From the NCBI GenBank assembly GCA_008081045.1, contig VMDC01000054.1, positions 1-50,598 of the forward strand: 50,598 nucleotides of DNA. The letters run 5' to 3'. Shown here piece by piece: positions 24,749 to 33,568 of this stretch; position 1 is the stretch's first letter, and the number at the start of each line of letters is the position of its first letter. Origin of the DNA: Gammaproteobacteria bacterium (GTDB taxonomy: Bacteria; Pseudomonadota; Gammaproteobacteria; Pseudomonadales; Pseudohongiellaceae). The translations under genes were made by a program, and so were the position numbers. The notes under the pieces were generated by a model. The model saw nothing but the letters and a program-made list of their open reading frames with translations, was not told where the DNA came from and did not search any database.

Positions 24749-25699
24749 ATGAAAAATGCCCTCCGATACTGCGCTCTCTGGCTGACGCTAACTCTGACTG
24801 CCTGCGTCAGCTTCGAACCGAAAATTCTAGTGCCAGCTATCACACTTTCGCCAGAAGAGGTTGAGCTTAAGCGCTCAACAAGCACCGGGACAGTTGACTT
24901 TGGGCTTAATGTGACCCCGAATGAGAGTGATTCCCTTTTCAACATTCAGTCCCTGCCAGGAGTCAGGGTGCGGGCAATTGCAGCCAATTCACCTGCTGCC
25001 GAAGCCGGCATTGAGGTTGGAGACATCATTCTGCAAATCGACGAAACACGCCTTGATCACCCGGACAGCCTTCAGGCGCTCCAAAGCCTGCCCTCGGCAA
25101 GTAACCAATACCTGTTCCAGATTCGTCGGGACACTCTCGTCTACGAAACCACCGTTGAGGCTTTACCCGCTGCAGAGATCCCCGAACCGCGTGAACTCTA
25201 CCGAGCCGACCCACTCGCCACCCGGGCAGGCTACCAAACTGAGCTTGTCAGGATTGCCGATCAGGGCGTTATTCCCGCCGCGCGCGTCATTGAGTTGTTC
25301 CCCGGCAGCCCACTGACCGCCTCGGGTATCCAAAAAGACAGCCTGATACTGGCTGTCAACGGCCGCTATATTAAGTCAGCGCAAGACCTGATCAACCGAT
25401 TGAATCAGGAATTCGACCACGGCGAGAGCGTGAGTTTTACCGTGCTGCAGAACGGAGCAGTGAAAAATGAATCCGTTAATCTGTGGGATCCGGGAAGGCG
25501 TATCAGCAAAGTGTCACTGGGTCCGCTGGTTCGTTATGAATCATCAGTAAATCCGAGTGCTGGCAGTTTTACATTACTCGATCTGTGGCTGTTCTCTCTT
25601 TACCGATACCAGCGCAGCGAGAATGAAAGATCACACACTATTCTGGGTCTGATTAATGTGAGCACTGATGACGGGGAACTCACCGAAGAGACGAATTAG
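24749..25699 (+). CDS. Lipoprotein with two PDZ domains
   Basis: A 316-residue lipoprotein precursor: lipobox LTAC with Cys19. PDZ1 spans about 68-137 (GVRVRAIAANSPAAEAGIEVGD) and PDZ2 about 172-243 (ARVIELFPGSPLTASGIQKDS, LILAVNGR). PDZ domains bind free C-termini or internal peptide strands, often delivering substrates to proteases or assembling envelope complexes. No protease domain is attached, so it is presumably an adaptor. The C-terminal part (about 250-316) is not recognised. Its start is 3 bases after the permease stop and its last codons run up to the first propeller gene, consistent with a single transcript. Confidence 0.85.
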   Translation: MKNALRYCALWLTLTLTACVSFEPKILVPAITLSPEEVELKRSTSTGTVDFGLNVTPNESDSLFNIQSLPGVRVRAIAANSPAAEAGIEVGDIILQIDETRLDHPDSLQALQSLPSASNQYLFQIRRDTLVYETTVEALPAAEIPEPRELYRADPLATRAGYQTELVRIADQGVIPAARVIELFPGSPLTASGIQKDSLILAVNGRYIKSAQDLINRLNQEFDHGESVSFTVLQNGAVKNESVNLWDPGRRISKVSLGPLVRYESSVNPSAGSFTLLDLWLFSLYRYQRSENERSHTILGLINVSTDDGELTEETN

Positions 25700-25706
25700 G
25701 CGCTCG

Positions 25707-27290
25707 ATGAACCATAAGCAAGTCAAGCAAAACGCATTCGCCTCTTTGCGAAGAGACCTTCCGCCTCTCACGCTACTCCTGTGGCTCTGGGGAAGCGCCG
25801 CTGTGCATGCGCAATCCAACTATACCGCTTTCGAACTGATCCGGGAAAACAACTGGGACCCTCTGATACTTGAGGATCTGAATGGCGACGGCGCTAAAGA
25901 TATCGTGTACTCAGCTTTCGATCCGGCATTCGGTCGCGAACTGCATATCCACTACCAAGAGGAGGATGGCGGGTTTAATGCCAATCCCAGCCGCATTGAA
26001 ATAAAGACCGAAATAATCGCCGTGGGTTTTGCGGACTTACGGGAAGAACCCGGCAAGGAACTGGTGCTGTTCGCAGACAGCGGTGTTTTCAGTCTTTCTG
26101 CCGCCGTCGAAGGATATGCCGGAAACCTTAAACTGCTGAGCGCATGGGATCTTATCGCAACGATTCCCGATAAGCAGCGAGTCTATTTCAGCAACATCCC
26201 CACTGACATCAACGGAGACGGACTCATGGATCTTCTGATGGCCGGAAATGACCAGTACGGTCTGTTCCTGGGCAATCAGAATGAAAACTTTACGCTGAAT
26301 GCCCGCTTTTCAACCCTCAATCGCGACATCACACCGATACAGCGGGCCGGCAGGGCAACTGACGTAGATGGCAGACTGGAAATTAATCCTGAACAAGGGG
26401 TGGTGATCGAAGTGACGGTTGATCTGCCCTCCCCGTTCGAAGGTTTTGTCGAACAGTGGGCTGACCAGCGGCGTTCTGACAGACCTCTGCTCAGAAGCGA
26501 GCAGTGGATGCCTACACCCACCCTGGCGCATCTGAACAGCGATCAACTGCTGGACATTGCCTATATCAATGCCGGCGCAAACGGTCTGGGGCAAATGAAC
26601 ATCCACTTCCAACAGACTTCCGGATTCAGAGAGCAAGCTGACTGGCAGAGCGATCTGGATTCAAGCGGCCAGTTGCAGTTGATTGATATGAACAGCGACG
26701 GTCTGGCAGACATCTTGCGCCTGTCAGGCGATGGCAATGAATGGACCGCGAGCCTGTTCCTCAATCAGTCAGGCAGTTTTGATTTCACTCAGGCCAATCA
26801 GGTCATGCGCTTCTCAGGTTACGACTTGAATCTTGATGTCATCACCCAAGCACAGGGAGAAACCTTTCTGAGCGCCAGTTTTTACACAATCCCGGTCGTC
26901 GATGCGATTCGCAGCGCGAGTATCAACCGCACCCAACTGCTGTTTGGCTCACAGGAAAGCGAACCCGGCCAGGTCTTCAATCGACGGCCCAGCTCCAGCC
27001 TGGTTGAGGCCTTTTCGGCTGACAATGTTCGGGGACTGTCAGAGCAGATGTCGTTGAAATATGACGTAGACGGAGACGGCCGTAACGATGCACTTTACAT
27101 CACGGAAAATGGCACCCTGGCAGCCAAAGCAATCGATACTGATCTGACCATTTCGGATGACGCTTTCTGGGAGTACGTCGCTCCGCGAACCGTATTCGAA
27201 TTCGAAGTATTGTCGCTCAACGCAGATGAACGGCCTGACCTTATATTGCGACATGGCCGGACAACCACGCTTCTGGTGGCGCGCCCCTGA
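25707..27290 (+). CDS. FG-GAP/VCBS-repeat secreted propeller protein 1
   Basis: A 527-residue precursor with a signal peptide (about 20-36: LTLLLWLWGSAAVHAQ). At least six FG-GAP/VCBS-type units follow, seen as D-x-N-x-D-G-x-x-D calcium loops or remnants of them: DLNGDGAKD, DINGDGLMD, LNSDQLLD, DMNSDGLAD, DVDGDGRND and LNADERPD. Six or seven such units make a beta-propeller of the integrin-alpha kind, usually involved in binding. I start at ATG 25707, just after the PDZ gene stop; a longer frame from 25668 would overlap that gene. The next gene encodes a paralogue and begins directly after this stop. Confidence 0.8.
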   Translation: MNHKQVKQNAFASLRRDLPPLTLLLWLWGSAAVHAQSNYTAFELIRENNWDPLILEDLNGDGAKDIVYSAFDPAFGRELHIHYQEEDGGFNANPSRIEIKTEIIAVGFADLREEPGKELVLFADSGVFSLSAAVEGYAGNLKLLSAWDLIATIPDKQRVYFSNIPTDINGDGLMDLLMAGNDQYGLFLGNQNENFTLNARFSTLNRDITPIQRAGRATDVDGRLEINPEQGVVIEVTVDLPSPFEGFVEQWADQRRSDRPLLRSEQWMPTPTLAHLNSDQLLDIAYINAGANGLGQMNIHFQQTSGFREQADWQSDLDSSGQLQLIDMNSDGLADILRLSGDGNEWTASLFLNQSGSFDFTQANQVMRFSGYDLNLDVITQAQGETFLSASFYTIPVVDAIRSASINRTQLLFGSQESEPGQVFNRRPSSSLVEAFSADNVRGLSEQMSLKYDVDGDGRNDALYITENGTLAAKAIDTDLTISDDAFWEYVAPRTVFEFEVLSLNADERPDLILRHGRTTTLLVARP

Positions 27291-28991
27291 ATGATGGTAA
27301 AGATGAATCACTGCTCTGAAATCCATGAAGCTCGCTTCTCTGCGGTCAGAAGACTTGTCGTTGCCTGCTGTCTGATATTCAGTCACAGTGAAATCCTTAT
27401 CGCCGAAGTACCCAGTTTCACTCAGCAGGCATTCGCCTTGCCGGCAAGCGCCGAATCGCTCGTGATTGCCGACCTCAATGGTGACAACCTTAACGATCTG
27501 GTAACTCTGATCGACAGCCGTCTCAGGGTGTATTTCCAGCGTGAAAGCGGGTTTGATTTTGAATCGGGTTTTAAGGAGATCAGTTTTGAATCGCGGGCCG
27601 TTGGCTGGGACCTGAACAGAGGTTTCGGCACTGAAAATCAGGTCAGCGTGATCGCCTTGCTGGACGGCAAGCGGGCTGTGCACTTTCCCATCAATGATGA
27701 GCGCATTCTGCCACCCCAGACTATTGCTTCAGAACTCCCCGGCTTCATCAGTCGGGGGATCAATCGACTGCACTTTGCAAGAGACATCAACGCCGACGGC
27801 CTGACCGATCTGGTGATTCCGGGCGCCGGCGAAATTCACCTGCTCATCAATGAGGGCGGAGGGAATTTCGAGGCCCCTCTCAGCATTCTCTCCGCAACCC
27901 GTCTGCGCACGCAGCTCAATATCAACCGCTTCAATCGCTCAGCCGGGCAGGCGGTACGTATACCCAATTTAACTCTCAGGGACGTCAATGCAGACAGCCG
28001 GGAAGATTTGGTTGTCCGGACGGAAGAAAAACTGGAGGTGTTTCTCGCCGGCCGCACTCCGGGCCGTTATTTCCCCCTGACTCCCGACTTTCTCCTGGAT
28101 ATCGCTGCTATAGAAGAAAATCTCGGACAATTTGATATCGACAATCTTGATTTCTCCAATCTGACCGGTGTACTTGCTCTCACCCACGAAGAAATTCTGG
28201 AAGATATCGATGGAGATGGCATTGATGACCTGCTTCTCAGAGAAGGAGGAAAAGTGTCGATATTCACCGGTCAGGCAGACGGCGTGAATACTGCTCAGGC
28301 CCGCCAGATTCTCCGTTCAGGCGGCAACGTACTGAGTACGTTTCTGTATGACGAGAACGGCGATGGACTGAAAGATCTGTGGCTTTGGCGGGTTGAATCG
28401 ATTTCAGTGGGCGACATCTTTGTCTGGCTTGCTTTGTCCGGATCCATCGCCATTGAAGCGTTTATCTATCCCAACAATGGTGAACGGTTTGAGAGACGCC
28501 CAGCCAGAAAGGTGACAGTTGACCTCAAATTCCCCTCAGTGCTGCGTCTGGCGAATGCCTATCAAACGCTGAATAATGAGGCGGAAACATTGCAGGCCGA
28601 TGGCGTAACGCGCACCGCCTCAGCCCGGCTCGACAGCCCGGACGAAGACAACGACTTATTGGTACTGATGAATGATCAGATCAGAATCCTGCTAAACAGC
28701 ATTGAGCCAGCCCGGGAAGACAGTTTCCTCGGAGCGCTGAATTACTCTCGGAACCGCGATAACTATGAAATAGACATCAGAGACATTATCAACAGCGCTT
28801 CCAGGAGTGGAAATCCCTATCGCGACCTGATTGACAGCCGCGAGGCGACTGACGAGATCGCGCTTTCACAGAAGGTCGTCGATGGTGACCTGATCGCGGC
28901 ACGACTCAATGATGACGAGCGGGACGACATCATCGTGTTCACCCACTTCGATGCTAGTCAGATTCAGGGTTTATTGTTACTCTCACAGTGA
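27291..28991 (+). CDS. FG-GAP/VCBS-repeat secreted propeller protein 2
   Basis: A 566-residue precursor; the N-terminus carries a hydrophobic signal sequence (about 20-38). Seven calcium-loop-like units are readable: DLNGDNLND, DINADGLTD, DVNADSRED, DIDGDGIDD, ENGDGLKD, SPDEDND and LNDDERDD. It is clearly related in plan to the protein encoded just upstream but diverged in sequence, so the pair looks like an old tandem duplication. The ATG abuts the upstream stop with no spacer; a second ATG at 27303 is an alternative start. Role unknown; the context is the ABC/PDZ/M16 operon. Confidence 0.8.
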   Translation: MMVKMNHCSEIHEARFSAVRRLVVACCLIFSHSEILIAEVPSFTQQAFALPASAESLVIADLNGDNLNDLVTLIDSRLRVYFQRESGFDFESGFKEISFESRAVGWDLNRGFGTENQVSVIALLDGKRAVHFPINDERILPPQTIASELPGFISRGINRLHFARDINADGLTDLVIPGAGEIHLLINEGGGNFEAPLSILSATRLRTQLNINRFNRSAGQAVRIPNLTLRDVNADSREDLVVRTEEKLEVFLAGRTPGRYFPLTPDFLLDIAAIEENLGQFDIDNLDFSNLTGVLALTHEEILEDIDGDGIDDLLLREGGKVSIFTGQADGVNTAQARQILRSGGNVLSTFLYDENGDGLKDLWLWRVESISVGDIFVWLALSGSIAIEAFIYPNNGERFERRPARKVTVDLKFPSVLRLANAYQTLNNEAETLQADGVTRTASARLDSPDEDNDLLVLMNDQIRILLNSIEPAREDSFLGALNYSRNRDNYEIDIRDIINSASRSGNPYRDLIDSREATDEIALSQKVVDGDLIAARLNDDERDDIIVFTHFDASQIQGLLLLSQ

Positions 28992-29030
28992 ACAAAAAGC
29001 CAGTAACAACTGGATCCTGCTGAGCACCTC

Positions 29031-29276
29031 ATGAAGAAAATCGTCTGGACAGCGTTTGGCGTCTCTCTGGTACTTATCAACGTAATCGCTGAAATCGGCT
29101 ATTACTACTCCGGCGTCTATATCCACATGTTCTTCCGCATTGCCCTGATCGTCGGTGTGACAGTGGGTGTAGCCGTACTCGGCGGCACCTTCAAGCTGAT
29201 CGACGCGCTGGAAACTGAAAAACCCCTGTCCGGCACGGTCCGGGATACGCTCGGCGCCGACCGCAAGAAGCATTGA
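29031..29276 (+). CDS. Small two-helix membrane protein, unrecognised
   Basis: An 81-residue protein with two hydrophobic helices (about 4-27 and 33-55) and a charged C-terminal tail (about 58-81). I know no family for it. It is encoded 12 bases before the TAXI solute-binding protein and 39 bases after the second propeller gene, so it may be an accessory subunit of the TRAP system or a link between the two modules. The fused TRAP permease already has its small-subunit domain, so this is not the standard DctQ. The Shine-Dalgarno is weak. Confidence 0.6.
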   Translation: MKKIVWTAFGVSLVLINVIAEIGYYYSGVYIHMFFRIALIVGVTVGVAVLGGTFKLIDALETEKPLSGTVRDTLGADRKKH

Positions 29277-29288
29277 ACTGACAGTCTC

Positions 29289-30359
29289 GTGTCTCCTACC
29301 TTGAAATACGGCAAAAACTCACGGCTTATCTGTGTCGTCGCGCTGGCCTCGCTGCTGCTTGGCGCCTGCAGTGATGAGCTGAGTCGGGCCAGACCCTACG
29401 TACTTACGACCGCAACGACCGGGGGCACTTTCTATCCGGTTGGGGTCGCTATTGCGACTATTGCGCACGCGCAGCTGGCCGAGAGCGACGGCATTTCTAT
29501 GACCGCCATCAGCTCAGCCGGGTCCCTGGAAAACATCAAGCTGCTCCGGGATAACCAGGCGCAATTCGCTATCCTGCAGGGGCCGTTCGGCGCCTGGTCC
29601 TGGGATGGCGAGGGTCCGGTCAGTTCACCACAGACGCATCTGCGCAGTGTCAGTGCGCTGTGGAAAAATGTTGAGCACTTCGTCCTGCTGTCGGAGTTGA
29701 GTGCAACAGGCACTATGCAGGATCTGAATCTGCTCGGCGGAGAACGTTATGTACTGGGGGCCCGAAACTCCGGCGCCGAGCAGACCGGCCGGTTTATTCT
29801 GGATTCACTGGGTATCGATTATCAGGAAAAATTTACGCTGGCCTATATGGGATATGGTCCAACAACCAGCGCCATCCAGGACGGCAACATTGTTGGTATG
29901 AATATCCCGGCGGGCGCGCCGGTGAGCTCCATCACTCAGGCTTATGCTCTGATGGGAGAGCGCATGACCATCCTGAACTGGAGCCAAGAGTCTCTTGATG
30001 CAATCAACGCGCGCTACCCGCTCTGGGACTGGTATGAATTCCCGCCGGGCACCTATCCCAATCAAACCGAATTAATCCGGACTGTGGCGTCTCCTAACGT
30101 CCTGGTAACCCGCGTAGATATTCCCGATGAAGTGGTTTACAACATCACCAAGGTGATCTGGGAAAATCTGGGCACTCTGCATGAAATCCACCGGGCAACC
30201 AGAGACATGCGTATGGAAATTGCGATTGACGGACTCGGCGCCCCGCTGCATCAGGGCGCTATTCGCTATTACCGGGAAATCGGGCTGGACATTCCGCCGC
30301 GCCTGCTGCTCGCAGAAGCTGAGGATGGCGTCGGCAATCAAGCAAGTGAGGCCCTATGA
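29289..30359 (+). CDS. TAXI-family TRAP transporter solute-binding lipoprotein
   Basis: A 356-residue precursor starting with GTG. The lipobox LGAC puts the lipid anchor at Cys27, unusual for a substrate-binding protein in Gram-negatives but known in TAXI members. The mature part opens with TTATTGGTFYPVG and contains ISSAGSLENIKLL, both characteristic of the TAXI binding proteins. These capture organic acids such as glutamate or other carboxylates in the periplasm for a sodium-driven permease. The stop overlaps the start of the permease gene (ATGA), so the two are coupled. The ligand is not predictable from sequence. Confidence 0.9.
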   Translation: MSPTLKYGKNSRLICVVALASLLLGACSDELSRARPYVLTTATTGGTFYPVGVAIATIAHAQLAESDGISMTAISSAGSLENIKLLRDNQAQFAILQGPFGAWSWDGEGPVSSPQTHLRSVSALWKNVEHFVLLSELSATGTMQDLNLLGGERYVLGARNSGAEQTGRFILDSLGIDYQEKFTLAYMGYGPTTSAIQDGNIVGMNIPAGAPVSSITQAYALMGERMTILNWSQESLDAINARYPLWDWYEFPPGTYPNQTELIRTVASPNVLVTRVDIPDEVVYNITKVIWENLGTLHEIHRATRDMRMEIAIDGLGAPLHQGAIRYYREIGLDIPPRLLLAEAEDGVGNQASEAL

Positions 30360-32383
30360 ATTCACCCTGGCTACGCTGGACCGCTTTTCTGTTCGCGCTT
30401 TTCCACATCTACTGCAACGTGTTTGCGAGCATCTCCGAGCTCTGGTTATCGGCGATCCATTTCGGCGGATTTGGCGCAATCTGCATGTTCATGGCCAATG
30501 AGGCGCTGAGCGATGGCAAACAATCTGCGCAGTACTGGATCAACTTGGGCCTCGCCCTGCTGACCATCGCCTCTGCTGGATATCTCGTGCTGTTCGAGAA
30601 TGCGCTGTATGCCAGAGAGACCGAATACATCCTGAGTGATTACGTTTTCTCAATCATTGCGATCGCGCTCGCCATGGAATTCACCCGGCGAACAACCGGC
30701 TGGTTCATGCCGATCCTCATCACGCTGAGCTTATCCTACATCCTTTTTCTGGGGCGTTATATTGGTGGAGTATTCGCATTCCCGGGACTGAGCCTCGAAA
30801 CGGTCATGTACCGAAGTTACTTCACCAGTGAGGGCATGTTTGGCCTTACCGCCAATATTTCTTCTACCTTCGTATTCATGTTCATCATTTTCGGCGCCTT
30901 TCTGTTGAAGTCTGGCGCCGGGGATTTCATTGTGCGCCTTGCGAACTGCCTGACGCGCCGACTCGTCGGTGGTGCCGGCCTGGTCTCGGTGGTGGGTTCC
31001 GGGCTGATGGGTTCCGTGACCGGCTCTGCGGTTGCCAATACCGTCTCGATCGGCGTGATCACTATTCCGATGATGAAAAAATCGGGATTCACTCCGCGGT
31101 TCGCCGCTGGAGTCGAAGCCGCGGCGTCCACCGGCGGCGCGCTCATGCCGCCGGTAATGGGCGCAGGTGCCTTCGTACTCGCCAGTTATACGCAAATCTC
31201 CTACCTCACGGTAATTGCCGCCTCAGCGCTGCCAGCCCTGCTTTACTTTCTGACGGTGTCTTACTTTGTCCGCATCGAGGCCAAACGACTCGGTCTGACA
31301 GCTGCCGGGAAAGGGGAAGGAGAATCGGTCCGCACGGTGCTCAAGGAGGGCTGGCATTTCGTCATTCCACTAGGAGTCCTGATCGGGTTCCTTATCGCTG
31401 GCAGAACCCCGACCTCATCTGCCGCATTCGCCATCCTCTCGGTCATCGCAGCGTCCTGGTTATCTTCCAACCCGATGAGACTGCCTGACATTTTTGATGC
31501 GGTAGTGGATGGCGTCCGTAACATGGTAACCACGGCACTGCTGCTGGTCGCAGTGGGTATTGTCATCAACGTCGTGACAACGACAGGTGTCGGCAATGCC
31601 TTTTCACTGATGATTGTTGAATGGGCACAGGGGTCACTGCTGATCACCCTGGTACTGGTCGCACTTGCCTCTCTGGTGCTGGGCATGGGCCTGCCTGTCA
31701 CCGCATCATACATCGTGCTGGCGACACTCTCCGCGCCACTCATTTTTGATTTAATCAGCCAGTCTCAGCTGCTGTCGGCGCTGCAGTCAGGTGACCTGCC
31801 AGGTAACGTTGCGGCAACCATCGGGCTGTTCGGCGGAGATCCCGCAGTTGCACTGCAGGAAATGCCGATGGAAATGAAACAGCTTATCCGCCAGGAAATG
31901 CTGCCCGCAGAATTGCTCACCGGCATGCTCCTCAGCGCCCATCTGATTATTTTCTGGTTGTCTCAGGACAGCAATGTCACACCGCCGGTCTGCCTCGCCT
32001 CGTTCGCCGCAGCGGGGATCGCGGGAACCCGACCCATTCCGACCGGGCTCACCAGCTGGAAGGTCGCCAAAGGCCTTTATCTGGTGCCCATCCTGTTCGC
32101 CTATTCACCACTGATCTCGGGCAGCTGGCCTGAGCGGCTGGAAGTCTTTCTCTGGGCGTCTATGGGTTTATACGCAATGGCCGGACTGCTGCAGTGGCAT
32201 CTGGAAGCCCGGATCACGCCAGCGGCAGCGTTGAGCCTTCTGCTCAGTGCTTTTCTGCTGATGTGGACGCCTCTTCCGATTTATTATCATGCAGCAGGTG
32301 CGCTGCTGCTCATTGGCATCGTTTATCTTCAGCGAAAGGGCAATGAGCTGGTCACTGCACCGAACAATTTAACCGCAACGTGA
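30356..32383 (+). CDS. TRAP transporter fused permease subunit (DctQM type, TAXI partner)
   Basis: A 675-residue inner-membrane protein. The first about 150 residues hold the four-helix DctQ-like part and the rest is the 12-helix DctM-like part, with the conserved GSVTGSAVANTVSIG stretch and the matching GMGLPVTASYIV stretch in its inverted-repeat partner. This fused form is typical of TAXI systems. It imports the substrate captured by the lipoprotein encoded upstream, using an ion gradient. It overlaps that gene by 4 bases and precedes the CurA-like reductase by 9 bases, making a likely transport-plus-metabolism unit. Confidence 0.92.
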   Translation: MNSPWLRWTAFLFALFHIYCNVFASISELWLSAIHFGGFGAICMFMANEALSDGKQSAQYWINLGLALLTIASAGYLVLFENALYARETEYILSDYVFSIIAIALAMEFTRRTTGWFMPILITLSLSYILFLGRYIGGVFAFPGLSLETVMYRSYFTSEGMFGLTANISSTFVFMFIIFGAFLLKSGAGDFIVRLANCLTRRLVGGAGLVSVVGSGLMGSVTGSAVANTVSIGVITIPMMKKSGFTPRFAAGVEAAASTGGALMPPVMGAGAFVLASYTQISYLTVIAASALPALLYFLTVSYFVRIEAKRLGLTAAGKGEGESVRTVLKEGWHFVIPLGVLIGFLIAGRTPTSSAAFAILSVIAASWLSSNPMRLPDIFDAVVDGVRNMVTTALLLVAVGIVINVVTTTGVGNAFSLMIVEWAQGSLLITLVLVALASLVLGMGLPVTASYIVLATLSAPLIFDLISQSQLLSALQSGDLPGNVAATIGLFGGDPAVALQEMPMEMKQLIRQEMLPAELLTGMLLSAHLIIFWLSQDSNVTPPVCLASFAAAGIAGTRPIPTGLTSWKVAKGLYLVPILFAYSPLISGSWPERLEVFLWASMGLYAMAGLLQWHLEARITPAAALSLLLSAFLLMWTPLPIYYHAAGALLLIGIVYLQRKGNELVTAPNNLTAT

Positions 32384-32392
32384 GAGCCCCCT

Positions 32393-33403
32393 ATGAGCAT
32401 CTATACAGCCAATGAGATTCACCTGATTAACAGGCCCAGCGGCCTACCGAGCCACTCGGACGTCGAGCAGGTGCAACGAGAGCTCGAGCCTCCTGCATCG
32501 GGCCAGGTACTGATCAGGAATCTGTATATGTCGGTTGACCCCTACATGCGGGGGCGCATGCGAGAAAATGCTGTTTATGCTCAGGCTTATCAGCTCAACA
32601 AACCGATGTATGGCGGCGCGATTGGCGAAGTGATCGAATCAAATTCTGACCGGGTTAAGGCCGGTGACATCGTGCTGAACCAGGGCGCCTGGCGGGACCG
32701 TCTCGTCGCCGATGACAGCAACGTCACTGTGCTGCAGCCGTTTGATAATGACCGCCTTTCACTCTATCTGGGCGCCCTTGGCATGCCCGGCCTCACCGCT
32801 TATGTCGGGCTTCAGAAATTTGGTGAACCCAAAGCCGGAGAAACGGTCTTCGTCTCGGCAGCTTCAGGCGCGGTCGGTGCAATTGTCTGCCAGATCGCGA
32901 AGCAGCTGGGCTGCCGCGTCGTTGGCAGCGTGGGGAGTGACAAAAAAGCAGAATGGCTGAAAACGCATTGTGGCGTAGACGCTACGATTAACTACAAGAC
33001 CTGCGGGCAACTCACCAAGGCACTGGCTGAGGCAGCTCCGGAGGGGGTTGATGTCTACTTTGAGAACGTAGGCGGAGAGCATCTGCAGGCCGCGCTCAAC
33101 GTGATGAATCCATTCGGGCGCGTGGCCGCGTGTGGAATGATTTCCGCCTACAATGACGCCCAGCCGAGCCCCGGCCCTAATAATCTGATGCTCATTGTCG
33201 GCAAGAAAATTCGCATTACCGGTTTCATCGTTTCTGACCATGCAGACATGCAGCCACAGTTTATGAGCGACATGGTGGGATGGATCGAAGCGGGCAACAT
33301 TGAGTACCAGGAAACGGTTTACGAAGGCCTGGACAAGGCTCTGGATGCATTTCTGGCGCTGTTCAGTGGCGACAACTTCGGCAAGATGATCGTAAAACTC
33401 TGA
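32393..33403 (+). CDS. NADP-dependent medium-chain reductase (CurA/prostaglandin-reductase type)
   Basis: A 336-residue zinc-independent medium-chain dehydrogenase/reductase. The N-terminal VDPYMRGRM motif, AASGAVGAIV (about 158-167) in the Rossmann fold, and GSVGSDKK (about 180-187), which binds NADP, match the leukotriene-B4/prostaglandin reductase group and E. coli CurA. These enzymes reduce the C=C bond of alpha,beta-unsaturated ketones or aldehydes in the cytoplasm. Encoded 9 bases behind the TRAP permease, so the substrate could be related to what is imported; this is inference. No terminator with a U-tract follows, but a perfect hairpin lies 100 bases downstream. Confidence 0.9.
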   Translation: MSIYTANEIHLINRPSGLPSHSDVEQVQRELEPPASGQVLIRNLYMSVDPYMRGRMRENAVYAQAYQLNKPMYGGAIGEVIESNSDRVKAGDIVLNQGAWRDRLVADDSNVTVLQPFDNDRLSLYLGALGMPGLTAYVGLQKFGEPKAGETVFVSAASGAVGAIVCQIAKQLGCRVVGSVGSDKKAEWLKTHCGVDATINYKTCGQLTKALAEAAPEGVDVYFENVGGEHLQAALNVMNPFGRVAACGMISAYNDAQPSPGPNNLMLIVGKKIRITGFIVSDHADMQPQFMSDMVGWIEAGNIEYQETVYEGLDKALDAFLALFSGDNFGKMIVKL

Positions 33404-33506
33404 GCCGGAACAGTCAGCCTGCTGAAATGTTACCGATGAGGCAGCCCTGCCCGGCAGACGCAAACAGCGCGATTCGGTCCTGACCGCGAGGGCTTTGGAA
33501 ACGGCG

Positions 33507-33531
33507 TCCGCCATGGCCAGACCATGGCGGA
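33507..33531. repeat. Perfect 10-bp hairpin between convergent genes
   Basis: TCCGCCATGG and CCATGGCGGA are exact inverted arms with the 5-base loop CCAGA, in the 165-base gap between the CurA-like gene (+) and the lipoprotein gene (-). There is no U-tract on either side, so a simple intrinsic terminator is doubtful. It could be a 3'-end stabilising hairpin or a dispersed palindromic element. Confidence 0.45.
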
Positions 33532-33568
33532 AAACACCCATCCGTTCAGAACTACCCGAGAAAGGATC

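Noticed and set aside
19197..33403. Reading the whole plus-strand run as one integrated genomic island
   Set aside because: Base composition looks like the surroundings, and no integrase, tRNA junction or flanking repeat was seen.
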